A DNA stretch of 64,000 nucleotides from positions 186,001-250,000 of the forward strand of contig JACGCN010000027.1 in the NCBI GenBank assembly GCA_014905825.1, in the 5' to 3' direction. The notes under the pieces were generated by a model, which was given only the letters and a program-made list of their open reading frames with translations, ran no database searches and was not told the origin of the DNA. The DNA comes from Lyophyllum atratum (Eukaryota > Basidiomycota > Agaricomycetes > Agaricales > Lyophyllaceae). Of the stretch, positions 30,648 through 43,579 are shown one piece after another. The stretch's first letter is position 1. Each line of letters begins with the position of its first letter. The position numbers were made by a program, and so were the translations under genes.

Positions 30648-31223
30648 GCGCTGATATGTGATGGAGCGCGCATTCGGAATTTAGGATGATCACAGATCAA
30701 GCCTAGGGGAAAATGTGTATTTTATCGCGTGAATGCAACCGTGACATTGGTAGAGCCCTTTGACTTGTTTCGAGAGGGCTGATGATTGCGGCATGATTTC
30801 CATAGATTTCCGCCACTCGATTAAACGTAATAGACCAATGCTGAACCTGTCTGAGACAGTGACAGGAACTATCATTGCGTCTTTCATGTGGAAGGAGATG
30901 CTTCCAGAAAGGGTTCTGCGACACTGGAACGTCGGGCTAGCAGTGAGCAATAGCGACGGGCTGAGACTCAGTGGGCACAAATGCTGCTGCTAGCGATGTG
31001 GTCTTACACATACACTATCTGGGTAGGATGAAGAGGATGCTTCTGTTGACGAATGAACTAGAAGAAGTTCCTGGTTGACGTTCGATTGGCTGGCAACAAC
31101 CCCGGAGAAAGAGACGGCTCCAAAGCCAAGATCTTATCTGCCACGAGTGGATGAAGCCGAGGAAGACCAGGTTTAATTTCGTGTGGCGGTGGCGAGTGTG
31201 AGTACTCTGAATCTCGAAGTCTG
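30648..31223. other. No confident gene, left flank of the tandem element pair
   Basis: Frames of 70-96 codons overlap on both strands; none is recognised. The target site GAAAATCT begins at 31224. Confidence 0.35.
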
Positions 31224-31231
31224 GAAAATCT
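31224..31231. repeat. Left copy of the 8-bp target-site duplication
   Basis: GAAAATCT, matched exactly at 43604-43611 on the far side of the tandem pair. Confidence 0.85.
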
Positions 31232-31255
31232 GGTTTTCCGACCACTTAGGTGGGT
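31232..31255 (+). repeat. Outer-left terminal inverted repeat, copy A
   Basis: Begins GGTTTTCCGACCACTTAGG. It matches the reverse complement of 37391-37414 except at three positions. Confidence 0.8.
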
Positions 31256-31670
31256 GTTCGAGGAGGGAAAAAAAGGAAAAAGAAAGAAAAAGAAAGGGAA
31301 GAGGGAAAGATTCCCCAATGCTCACGTGAATCTTCCAACACTCGAAAGGAAGTTCAGGAACTCCGAACGGCGCAGACATTGAGGGGTCTGACAGGATAAT
31401 TACTATATCTATCGAGTTCCCCAAGTACATGTCTTTCCGTTATCAACCCCGCGGCAGCCACTCAACTGCATACACTTTTTACACGGAACTACGCACACGA
31501 CGGGGCAGTTGAGAATGTTACTATTCCCGGGACACGTTTCTTGTCGGCAACGACGGCAGGTACGAACAGTCTTCCGTTTGCGGTGTTCGTCTGGAATTAC
31601 TCGGCGTCGTTTACTGGATCTTAAATCGGATCATCAGGATGACTGCATCTTGCAACAGGAACAGAACAAC

Positions 31671-34600
31671 CTACCGGTTTTCGTCTGGTGGCTCAGAGAG
31701 ATGCACAAGTGTGGCATCGGGTTGTTGTAGAGAACTGCTACGTGACATGGGCATCATGATGACAGGAGGCATGTGCGGGCCAGGTTCAACTGTAGGAATG
31801 GGAGTTTCCTGCGCAAATGAATCCGGCAAGGTATATAGTTGATGTGAATCAGGAAGACAAGGCCCATGGGAGTGAGAAAGCGTGGTCGAAAGAGAGGTGG
31901 GAACATTGACGGGGCTCTCGAACTCTACAACACCTTCACATGGCTGTACCGAGGTAGGGGGCCCTGCTGTAAGAAATTCTGGAAATGGATGTGATGGTGC
32001 AGCAAAGACATCCGCAGTTTGTTGAACGGCGGCCACATTATCCGAGGCAAGTTCTTTTGATGCTCGAATGTTGTTCACCTTCTCCCAGGTTTTCGCATAT
32101 GTAGCGAGAACTTCGCCTGTCACATAGAAACGCAGCTTGCCATCAGCTGAATGATTCCACTCCTGAGCGAAAGATTCGTAATTGACTCTGCCTTTACCCG
32201 ATGCACTTGCTAGGGAAGTGTATTCACGAAGTTTGGAAAAAAAGTATTTTCGGGCCTCAGGCGTGGTTGGCGGGAGCACAGGAAGGGCAAGACCTTGACG
32301 TCGGCGAAGCCAGTCATCATTCGACTTCAATTTGAACCTGGATGCTGTGCCATCAGTGAATGGTTCCATTCCAAGGCGTAATCGGAGTGATTCTGCGGCA
32401 TGAAGGCATTAGCCTGTCACAGATAGAATGAAAGACATGGTACTAGGAGTCATACCTGGGAAGGGACATATGCCAAATGTCTCTTTCGTCTGCTCATACA
32501 GGTCCCCGTTAGTCCACTCTGCATACGAGGAAGCACCATCGAGGACATCTGATAAATAATTGAGGAGGAATGACGTTCGATTGATGAGACCGAGATTATG
32601 ATGGTAATCCCAGTCGACGTCAAATTGGTGCTTTGCAAATGCCTAACAAGATCCAAGTCAATGTCTCCCCCTCGAGTATTAGATCAAGGACAACTAACCT
32701 GCAGATTATACCATGTTCGGTGATCTGTGAGACAATTTGTTGTGAGGCGAGGTCCAGCTGAATGAATTATAATGAGTTTTGTGGATAAAGGGATAGGGAA
32801 AATCATACCATGCAGCGCTCCAAATTTGCGATAAATGTCTCCATGAGGGCCACCTTCCACATTATTTGTTCCCCGCAAGCACTTCCACTTCTGAAGTCCA
32901 TGCTTATCAACACCTGCCTTCTCGTACATAACCACACCATCAATATCTGAGAGATATCCCTGACGGGCTAGCTCAACGACAGCCCTTGCTTTCTTCCATG
33001 CTTCGGGATTGAAAAGAGGAGCATTGGTCTTTGCGTCGAGCGAATGACCATACTTGTCGAAAACATATTGAATGGCTGGGACCAGGACACTTGGAGAGGG
33101 AACATGACGAGGAGTCCGTTCAGCAATAAATCGCGGCTTAAAAGCCAGCATCTCGTCAAACGTAAGCTTGTAAACCCTGCGGCATGTTTCATCGACTTTG
33201 GCACGCGCGGTCGGATCCCAGCGCATCATATGATCTCGAAGCGAACATAGAAAGGCAGGCCTCATGCCGTGATTGAGTGGAGTCTGTATCATGTGGAAGG
33301 CATGAAAAATGTCCTTCTTGTGCCGTGTATACACTCATCATTGGCATCTGGTGGTGATTCGATAATTTTTGCAAGTGTTTCAAGAATGCCTGACGCTGCG
33401 GAAGTTGATTCGTCCCGCTGACGTTTTTTTCCTGTGCATCATTCAGAAGGATGTCCTTTAAGTTGAATAAAAAGTGATGACTTACCAGTTGTTTTCTCGA
33501 CTTGAGCGTGGGCTTCAAGCATATCTAATTCAACTGGTGCAAGCTCAGGTCCATGTAAAGAGTCCTCTTCCTCTTCTTCAAAAGCATCCTCGTCTTCCCT
33601 AATATGCAGAGAAGGACCAGATGGAAGCACTGCCACCGCAACTGGACCACCCATGACTGTGTTCTGTGACAGCACCTTCAATGAAGTCTTTTAGATCGTG
33701 TGGCAGAAGTTGAATGAACAGGGATATACCTCTCGCTGGTCAAAGGCCAAACATGAGACTGGAGCTACCACCTGGAAGATTGCAGAATCGGACGACATAG
33801 CTTGGAGCTCCCCCAACGTGAAAGCACCTGATTTTGTTTTACCTGCCCGAGTACGTGGCATGGATGACGGGGATGGCAAGAGATGATAGATCGCGGCGAC
33901 AGAAGGGATTACGACTGTATTGATGTCAAGGACGACACGACTCCGTGTGTGAGTTTGGACTCTGATGGCCCCGAGTGATTTGGGTTGCGTCGTTGAGATC
34001 GTTCCGTACGCAACAGGTTCACCACCTCCTTGTGCTAATAGAGCAACAGGAGTACCGGGAACCGAGTCATATGTCGGCCGCTCAATAGGAGCAATTTCCG
34101 TCACCTTCTCAAAAATCAGCCGAGAAGCAAATACATCTCGAGCAGCGTAGTCCAGGAGCTCAGGAGGCAGCCGTTTCGTTTCCCACTCCTCAGACATTCG
34201 AAGTGTGTCATCCTTCGGAAGATAACTCTCGAGCACCTTCTCACAGAGACTATCAAGAGTTCCAGACTCAGTATGGGAGATAACACCACGCTGAATACAG
34301 TACTCCTTCAGATTGATGACGTTGAAAGATGCCTGATCTGCGAGCTGTGGAAACTGTTTCTTAAGTCGAGTAAAGTCACCCTTGATTGCCGAGCCAACTT
34401 TGAAGACTTGTTTTGAGAGAAAAAGGCGAAGAAGAGACGGGGGAAGTCTTTCACCAAATTTATGGAGCTATAACATAATTTGTCAGATAGTAATATAGTG
34501 ACGATAACATGACATTCACCGGAATGATAAAAATATCATCTGGCTGGGAGTGGGGTGCAATCTGAATTATTGACACACCCACCCGACGAGATATATTCCA

Positions 34601-36956
34601 TTCCGCATCCAGACTGACACAAATGTGTTCATCTGGAGAAGAGTCGAGTGGTGCCATGAGTGATGAGATAGCGCTCTCCGTCAAATCAGAGGTGCTCAGC
34701 CATGAAACAGTTGTCGTAGAGGGTAGATTGAGCTCTTTAAGCCCATATGCAGCAGCTACAGGAGTAAGGTTTTTGGAAAGACACGGGAAGGCTGACTGAA
34801 GTAGTTTTTTGTCCTTCACGAACCGAATTAGCTACTGTACTATGAAACAATGACCATCATTGACTAACCTTGACTGGATCATCTGAGAAAGCAACTTGAG
34901 GACCATCGAAACCATAGAGTTTAACGGAGTCAGCGACACCCGAAAGCGGCCCAATACGTTCCTCGTGAGCTTTTGTAAACGCTAGTGTCTGCGCACGGAT
35001 ATAGCGCGACGTCATACACGTCCAGAGAGCATTGAAGATCGGAACTCCATCAACCGTCGCTATATGGCGGTTCACCTAGTCATTCAGAATTGATTAGGAC
35101 AGCGTCACGTCAGTCAATTAAATGTCTACCTTATGTGAATCATCAATTGCAATTTGATCAGGTGCAAGACACGCAGTATGTTGATTCGCGTCAACTTCGT
35201 CCAACTCAATGGCTCTGTTCATCATCCGGGAAAGGTAGCGTTCCGACGGAACAAAGCCAGCATAGTTCTGAGAATCCCCGAAATCACCAAAGGATGGTAT
35301 GTTCTTCGCCGTAAAGAACTCGTGCAGAGAAGATTGCACCTGCCCCGATACCCTCTGTTGAGCAGATACTAACTCAAAGACGGACTCCAGATATTGGGCT
35401 TGGAGAACATTGAATCGCAGTGTGTGCGATTCCAGCAGTAAAGAACGGACGCCACTGGGCCCCATCTTATGCTGATTGCCTACTCTTAGTTGACTCATGA
35501 CCTGCCGTGACAAACCACCACGCTGCGAAAGAATTGCAGGGAACGCGAGAGACAGGTAGGGCGGCAACGAGCTCATGATCTTCGGGCTCCAGCCACGAAA
35601 CGTTGCCTTGCAATTCTTACGGCAATAGTACTTCCAGGTAACGATATAGAAAGAATCCTCGGCGTCAGTGATGCGACGAGGAGCGGCGGCTCCGTTCTTT
35701 TCGAGAACATTGCCGCAATGCGGGCATCGCAGCTCCGCAACAAAAAAGTGAGGAAGCCACAAGTAGATACGTGGGCGGTAGAGGGTAGGCAGGTCAAACT
35801 GATGACGGGAGAGAGATGCAACGGGCTCCGGAGGATGAATCCAGAAGGTTGATGAGGTGGAGGGATGGCCAGCCTGTGAAAAGATGGCTGGTTTGGCAAG
35901 CCGTCGACCATCTTTGGCGAAAACAAGAGGGCCGACGACAGTCCGAAAGAAGTCGAAGAGCCAGTTCGGCATGCTCTTTGGTTGCTTGAACCATGCTGTA
36001 CGGCAACGTGAGCTTGAGAAGGACAGATAGAATGAATGGAGACGCGCCGTTACTTGCGAAGCCAGAGGCCGAGCGCCCTCCCGGAACGCCTGCTGTATCT
36101 GTCTCCCGTTCCTCCTCCTCCTCCTCCTCTGTTTCGTCATCGCTTTCGCTTTCGCCATCGACATCGAAGGCTTTCTGCTGGCTAAAGAAGAGTTCTGTGG
36201 GATTGACGGGGATACTCGTTAGCTTCGGTGATCATACATAGTCATCGTTGGACTCACGGGCCTGTGAACGAGCGGCTGCCTGGTTTAACTGGTTAACTGC
36301 CGGATTTCTTTCGGTCGAAGGCTCGCAGCTCGCCCGGCTTGGATGTTCGTTCGCCGTTGTGGCTGACCCGGATTCGCTTCCTGGTGTTTCAGGCGTGCTG
36401 GGGATCGGCTCCTTGGCTGGGGGAGCCGGCGGGGCCGGTTCGGACTGCTGAGATGTGTCGCTGTGGTCGCATCGGATGCCAAATGCTTCTGATGTTGGCG
36501 CTAGCGGCTGAGTCTGCGTTGAATCCTCGAGTGAGCCGCTTAACCTCGAAAGGCCATCTGAGTGGTCAGATGCCGATGCCGAGGAGGGTGTAAGTTTGTT
36601 GATTTGCGTTGCTGGCCCTGCAGGATCCAAAGTCAATCCCTCAGTCATGAAAGGATGTAAGAATGCCTCACCAGACCCAAATGCCTCTATCTCGATCCTA
36701 CAGACTTCCTGGAGCTGTTCCTCTGTGAGGTCTTCGAAATCGTACTCGTCGTCTGCGTCAAAATCTAGTCGTGCCCAAGGTTATCAGACGAGTTAGCGAT
36801 GGGAAAATCTTGTTGCAAACCTGTCGGGAGTTCACATGACCCCAGTGTTCCGTCAGATGTAGCGTTCTTCTTCGGTCGTCCGCGTGGTGGGGCGCCTGGT
36901 AGGCGTGGCTTGTCCTTTGACCCTTTTGGCCGCCCGAGCTTCCGTTTTGGATCCAT
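31671..36956 (-). CDS. Large nuclease protein of the tandem element, copy A (AT-hook, zinc ribbon, DEDDy exonuclease)
   Basis: The start is MDPKRKLGRPKGSKDKP at 36956 with two AT-hook-like blocks (GRPKGS, GRPKK). An acidic low-complexity part follows (DVDGESESDDETEEEEEEE). A 63-nt and then a roughly 60-nt intron join it to TWFKQPKSMPNWLFDFF. A zinc-ribbon region has CPHCG, then YYCRKNCKATFRGW and LPPYLSLAFPAILSQRGG, which resembles what I recall of DUF6729. A complete DEDDy exonuclease follows: VSLDAEWN, VGSAIKGDFTRLKK and DYAARDVFASRLIFEKV. The C-terminal part holds KWKCLRGTNNVEGGPHGD and DHRTWYN blocks and a Ser/Pro-rich tail, ending at 31671. I estimate about 1,500 residues. No stops disrupt the exons I could join. 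Confidence 0.75.
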
Positions 36957-37414
36957 GCGGGCCTGAGGGGGTGTGAATCTGATTGACAAAACAAATCAGG
37001 ATGTCAGTATGACTACAGGGCTAAGAGCACAAAGGGAATACAAACAGATGTTACAGCCTATCGCACTGTAAGAACAAGCCTGAGTGCTGGTAGTCTGAAT
37101 GTTTCCAAGGTTGAGCGCGAGAATCGAGAAACGGTAGAGGTCGCGACGCGTCTTGATGACTAAGTGGCGGATAACTCGCTTGTGGCAGATAACTTTGGTG
37201 GTGGCAGATAACTGTTTTGTACATTGCACACCTCCCTCCTCACTATACAACAAACAGCTAGACTACCTAGTTCTATCGATGCGTCGGTACGTACACACCG
37301 TTCTGCAAGACTTCAGACGCCGTGCAGCACAAGTCAGAGCGAAAAGCCAGCAGGCTCGGATATTGCCGGGCAGATAACTGGCAGATAACTACCCACCGAA
37401 GTGATCGGTAAACC

Positions 37415-37420
37415 GAAAAT
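37415..37420. other. 6-bp junction between the tandem copies
   Basis: GAAAAT separates the right end of copy A from the left end of copy B. It equals the first six bases of the flanking 8-bp target duplication; CT is missing. Confidence 0.9.
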
Positions 37421-37859
37421 GGTTTTCCGACCACTTAGGTGGGTGTTCGAGGAGGGAAAAAAAGGAAAAAGAAAGAAAAAGAAAGGGAAGAGGGAAAGAT
37501 TCCCCAATGCTCACGTGAATCTTCCAACACTCGAAAGGAAGTTCAGGAACTCCGAACGGCGCAGACATTGAGGGGTCTGACAGGATAATTACTATATCTA
37601 TCGAGTTCCCCAAGTACATGTCTTTCCGTTATCAACCCCGCGGCAGCCACTCAACTGCATACACTTTTTACACGGAACTACGCACACGACGGGGCAGTTG
37701 AGAATGTTACTATTCCCGGGACACGTTTCTTGTCGGCAACGACGGCAGGTACGAACAGTCTTCCGTTTGCGGTGTTCGTCTGGAATTACTCGGCGTCGTT
37801 TACTGGATCTTAAATCGGATCATCAGGATGACTGCATCTTGCAACAGGAACAGAACAAC

Positions 37860-40800
37860 CTACCGGTTTTCGTCTGGTGGCTCAGAGAGATGCACAAGTG
37901 TGGCATCGGGTTGTTGTAGAGAACTGCTACGTGACATGGGCATCATGATGACAGGAGGCATGTGCGGGCCAGGTTCAACTGTAGGAATGGGAGTTTCCTG
38001 CGCAAATGAATCCGGCAAGGTATATAGTTGATGTGAATCAGGAAGACAAGGCCCATGGGAGTGAGAAAGCGTGGTCGAAAGAGAGGTGGGAACATTGACG
38101 GGGCTCTCGAACTCTACAACACCTTCACATGGCTGTACCGAGGTAGGGGGCCCTGCTGTAAGAAATTCTGGAAATGGATGTGATGGTGCAGCAAAGACAT
38201 CCGCAGTTTGTTGAACGGCGGCCACATTATCCGAGGCAAGTTCTTTTGATGCTCGAATGTTGTTCACCTTCTCCCAGGTTTTCGCATATGTAGCGAGAAC
38301 TTCGCCTGTCACATAGAAACGCAGCTTGCCATCAGCTGAATGATTCCACTCCTGAGCGAAAGATTCGTAATTGACTCTGCCTTTACCCGATGCACTTGCT
38401 AGGGAAGTGTATTCACGAAGTTTGGAAAAAAAGTATTTTCGGGCCTCAGGCGTGGTTGGCGGGAGCACAGGAAGGGCAAGACCTTGACGTCGGCGAAGCC
38501 AGTCATCATTCGACTTCAATTTGAACCTGGATGCTGTGCCATCAGTGAATGGTTCCATTCCAAGGCGTAATCGGAGTGATTCTGCGGCATGAAGGCATTA
38601 GCCTGTCACAGATAGAATGAAAGACATGGTACTAGGAGTCATACCTGGGAAGGGACATATGCCAAATGTCTCTTTCGTCTGCTCATACAGGTCCCCGTTA
38701 GTCCACTCTGCATACGAGGAAGCACCATCGAGGACATCTGATAAATAATTGAGGAGGAATGACGTTCGATTGATGAGACCGAGATTATGATGGTAATCCC
38801 AGTCGACGTCAAATTGGTGCTTTGCAAATGCCTAACAAGATCCAAGTCAATGTCTCCCCCTCGAGTATTAGATCAAGGACAACTAACCTGCAGATTATAC
38901 CATGTTCGGTGATCTGTGAGACAATTTGTTGTGAGGCGAGGTCCAGCTGAATGAATTATAATGAGTTTTGTGGATAAAGGGATAGGGAAAATCATACCAT
39001 GCAGCGCTCCAAATTTGCGATAAATGTCTCCATGAGGGCCACCTTCCACATTATTTGTTCCCCGCAAGCACTTCCACTTCTGAAGTCCATGCTTATCAAC
39101 ACCTGCCTTCTCGTACATAACCACACCATCAATATCTGAGAGATATCCCTGACGGGCTAGCTCAACGACAGCCCTTGCTTTCTTCCATGCTTCGGGATTG
39201 AAAAGAGGAGCATTGGTCTTTGCGTCGAGCGAATGACCATACTTGTCGAAAACATATTGAATGGCTGGGACCAGGACACTTGGAGAGGGAACATGACGAG
39301 GAGTCCGTTCAGCAATAAATCGCGGCTTAAAAGCCAGCATCTCGTCAAACGTAAGCTTGTAAACCCTGCGGCATGTTTCATCGACTTTGGCACGCGCGGT
39401 CGGATCCCAGCGCATCATATGATCTCGAAGCGAACATAGAAAGGCAGGCCTCATGCCGTGATTGAGTGGAGTCTGTATCATGTGGAAGGCATGAAAAATG
39501 TCCTTCTTGTGCCGTGTATACACTCATCATTGGCATCTGGTGGTGATTCGATAATTTTTGCAAGTGTTTCAAGAATGCCTGACGCTGCGGAAGTTGATTC
39601 GTCCCGCTGACGTTTTTTTCCTGTGCATCATTCAGAAGGATGTCCTTTAAGTTGAATAAAAAGTGATGACTTACCAGTTGTTTTCTCGACTTGAGCGTGG
39701 GCTTCAAGCATATCTAATTCAACTGGTGCAAGCTCAGGTCCATGTAAAGAGTCCTCTTCCTCTTCTTCAAAAGCATCCTCGTCTTCCCTAATATGCAGAG
39801 AAGGACCAGATGGAAGCACTGCCACCGCAACTGGACCACCCATGACTGTGTTCTGTGACAGCACCTTCAATGAAGTCTTTTAGATCGTGTGGCAGAAGTT
39901 GAATGAACAGGGATATACCTCTCGCTGGTCAAAGGCCAAACATGAGACTGGAGCTACCACCTGGAAGATTGCAGAATCGGACGACATAGCTTGGAGCTCC
40001 CCCAACGTGAAAGCACCTGATTTTGTTTTACCTGCCCGAGTACGTGGCATGGATGACGGGGATGGCAAGAGATGATAGATCGCGGCGACAGAAGGGATTA
40101 CGACTGTATTGATGTCAAGGACGACACGACTCCGTGTGTGAGTTTGGACTCTGATGGCCCCGAGTGATTTGGGTTGCGTCGTTGAGATCGTTCCGTACGC
40201 AACAGGTTCACCACCTCCTTGTGCTAATAGAGCAACAGGAGTACCGGGAACCGAGTCATATGTCGGCCGCTCAATAGGAGCAATTTCCGTCACCTTCTCA
40301 AAAATCAGCCGAGAAGCAAATACATCTCGAGCAGCGTAGTCCAGGAGCTCAGGAGGCAGCCGTTTCGTTTCCCACTCCTCAGACATTCGAAGTGTGTCAT
40401 CCTTCGGAAGATAACTCTCGAGCACCTTTTCACAGAGACTATCAAGAGTTCCAGACTCAGTATGGGAGATAACACCACGCTGAATACAGTACTCCTTCAG
40501 ATTGATGACGTTGAAAGATGCCTGATCTGCGAGCTGTGGAAACTGTTTCTTAAGTCGAGTAAAGTCACCCTTGATTGCCGAGCCAACTTTGAAGACTTGT
40601 TTTGAGAGAAAAAGGCGAAGAAGAGACGGGGGAAGTCTTTCACCAAATTTATGGAGCTATAACATAATTTGTCAGATAGTAATATAGTGACGATAACATG
40701 ACATTCACCGGAATGATAAAAATATCATCTGGCTGGGAGTGGGGTGCAATCTGAATTATTGACACACCCACCCGACGAGATATATTCCATTCCGCATCCA

Positions 40801-43145
40801 GACTGACACAAATGTGTTCATCTGGAGAAGAGTCGAGTGGTGCCATGAGTGATGAGATAGCGCTCTCCGTCAAATCAGAGGTGCTCAGCCATGAAACAGT
40901 TGTCGTAGAGGGTAGATTGAGCTCTTTAAGCCCATATGCAGCAGCTACAGGAGTAAGGTTTTTGGAAAGACACGGGAAGGCTGACTGAAGTAGTTTTTTG
41001 TCCTTCACGAACCGAATTAGCTACTGTACTATGAAACAATGACCATCATTGACTAACCTTGACTGGATCATCTGAGAAAGCAACTTGAGGACCATCGAAA
41101 CCATAGAGTTTAACGGAGTCAGCGACACCCGAAAGCGGCCCAATACGTTCCTCGTGAGCTTTTGTAAACGCTAGTGTCTGCGCACGGATATAGCGCGACG
41201 TCATACACGTCCAGAGAGCATTGAAGATCGGAACTCCATCAACCGTCGCTATATGGCGGTTCACCTAGTCATTCAGAATTGATTAGGACAGCGTCACGTC
41301 AGTCAATTAAATGTCTACCTTATGTGAATCATCAATTGCAATTTGATCAGGTGCAAGACACGCAGTATGTTGATTCGCGTCAACTTCGTCCAACTCAATG
41401 GCTCTGTTCATCATCCGGGAAAGGTAGCGTTCCGACGGAACAAAGCCAGCATAGTTCTGAGAATCCCCGAAATCACCAAAGGATGGTATGTTCTTCGCCG
41501 TAAAGAACTCGTGCAGAGAAGATTGCACCTGCCCCGATACCCTCTGTTGAGCAGATACTAACTCAAAGACGGACTCCAGATATTGGGCTTGGAGAACATT
41601 GAATCGCAGTGTGTGCGATTCCAGCAGTAAAGAACGGACGCCACTGGGCCCCATCTTATGCTGATTGCCTACTCTTAGTTGACTCATGACCTGCCGTGAC
41701 AAACCACCACGCTGCGAAAGAATTGCAGGGAACGCGAGAGACAGGTAGGGCGGCAACGAGCTCATGATCTTCGGGCTCCAGCCACGAAACGTTGCCTTGC
41801 AATTCTTACGGCAATAGTACTTCCAGGTAACGATATAGAAAGAATCCTCGGTGTCAGTGATGCGACGAGGAGCGGCGGCTCCGTTCTTTTCGAGAACATT
41901 GCCGCAATGCGGGCATCGCAGCTCCGCAACAAAAAAGTGAGGAAGCCACAAGTAGATACGTGGGCGGTAGAGGGTAGGCAGGTCAAACTGATGACGGGAG
42001 AGAGATGCAACGGGCTCCGGAGGATGAATCCAGAAGGTTGATGAGGTGGAGGGATGGCCAGCCTGTGAAAAGATGGCTGGTTTGGCAAGCCGTCGACCAT
42101 CTTTGGCGAAAACAAGAGGGCCGACGACAGTCCGAAAGAAGTCGAAGAGCCAGTTCGGCATGCTCTTTGGTTGCTTGAACCATGCTGTACGGCAACGTGA
42201 GCTTGAGAAGGACAGATAGAATGAATGGAGACGCGCCGTTACTTGCGAAGCCAGAGGCCGAGCGCCCTCCCGGAACGCCTGCTGTATCTGTCTCCCGTTC
42301 CTCCTCCTCCTCCTCCTCTGTTTCGTCATCGCTTTCGCTTTCGCCATCGACATCGAAGGCTTTCTGCTGGCTAAAGAAGAGTTCTGTGGGATTGACGGGG
42401 ATACTCGTTAGCTTCGGTGATCATACATAGTCATCGTTGGACTCACGGGCCTGTGAACGAGCGGCTGCCTGGTTTAACTGGTTAACTGCCGGATTTCTTT
42501 CGGTCGAAGGCTCGCAGCTCGCCCGGCTTGGATGTTCGTTCGCCGTTGTGGCTGACCCGGATTCGCTTCCTGGTGTTTCAGGCGTGCTGGGGATCGGCTC
42601 CTTGGCTGGGGGAGCCGGCGGGGCCGGTTCGGACTGCTGAGATGTGTCGCTGTGGTCGCATCGGATGCCAAATGCTTCTGATGTTGGCGCTAGCGGCTGA
42701 GTCTGCGTTGAATCCTCGAGTGAGCCGCTTAACCTCGAAAGGCCATCTGAGTGGTCAGATGCCGATGCCGAGGAGGGTGTAAGTTTGTTGATTTGCGTTG
42801 CTGGCCCTGCAGGATCCAAAGTCAATCCCTCAGTCATGAAAGGATGTAAGAATGCCTCACCAGACCCAAATGCCTCTATCTCGATCCTACAGACTTCCTG
42901 GAGCTGTTCCTCTGTGAGGTCTTCGAAATCGTACTCGTCGTCTGCGTCAAAATCTAGTCGTGCCCAAGGTTATCAGACGAGTTAGCGATGGGAAAATCTT
43001 GTTGCAAACCTGTCGGGAGTTCACATGACCCCAGTGTTCCGTCAGATGTAGCGTTCTTCTTCGGTCGTCCGCGTGGTGGGGCGCCTGGTAGGCGTGGCTT
43101 GTCCTTTGACCCTTTTGGCCGCCCGAGCTTCCGTTTTGGATCCAT
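37860..43145 (-). CDS. Large nuclease protein of the tandem element, copy B
   Basis: Same exon structure as the copy A gene, from ATG 43145 to the stop at 37860. The C/T difference at 41852 changes one residue after the zinc ribbon (RRITDAEDSF in A, RRITDTEDSF in B). The difference at 40429 does not break the frame. Exonuclease acidic residues, the CxxC pairs and the AT-hooks are unchanged. Both copies therefore look equally capable of making protein. Confidence 0.75.
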
Positions 43146-43354
43146 GCGGGCCTGAGGGGGTGTGAATCTGATTGACAAAACAAATCAGGATGTCAGTATG
43201 ACTACAGGGCTAAGAGCACAAAGGGAATACAAACAGATGTTACAGCCTATCGCACTGTAAGAACAAGCCTGAGTGCTGGTAGTCTGAATGTTTCCAAGGT
43301 TGAGCGCGAGAATCGAGAAACGGTAGAGGTCGCGACGCGTCTTGATGACTAAGT

Positions 43355-43579
43355 GGCGGATAACTCGCTTGTGGCAGATAACTTTGGTGGTGGCAGATAA
43401 CTGTTTTGTACATTGCACACCTCCCTCCTCACTATACAACAAACAGCTAGACTACCTAGTTCTATCGATGCGTCGGTACGTACACACCGTTCTGCAAGAC
43501 TTCAGACGCCGTGCAGCACAAGTCAGAGCGAAAAGCCAGCAGGCTCGGATATTGCCGGGCAGATAACTGGCAGATAACT
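43355..43579. repeat. Subterminal GGCAGATAACT repeats of copy B
   Basis: Five direct copies at 43355 (one mismatch), 43373, 43392, 43558 and 43569, all in one orientation and only at the gene-start end. The last two are directly abutted. They look like protein-binding sites. Confidence 0.75.

Larger units (their letters stand above)
31232..37414 (-). mobile_element. Tandem DNA element, copy A: exonuclease-domain TIR transposon
   Basis: 6183 bp. Ends are imperfect inverted repeats of 24 bp (31232-31255 and 37391-37414; 21 of 24 match). It is followed by GAAAAT and then an almost identical second copy. One minus-strand multi-exon gene fills it. The gene-start end carries five copies of the motif GGCAGATAACT (37166, 37184, 37203, 37369, 37380). 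The gene-stop end carries a 51-nt pure purine tract (31260-31310). An 8-bp target duplication flanks the pair. I see no DDE transposase, so the nuclease-domain protein is the mobilisation candidate. Confidence 0.85.

Noticed and set aside
35118..36164. 348-codon minus-strand frame beginning in an Arg-rich run (and its copy at 41307-42353) as an independent gene
   Set aside because: Canonical introns place the true exon in the acidic frame and join it to the middle of this frame; the Arg-rich start is a shadow.
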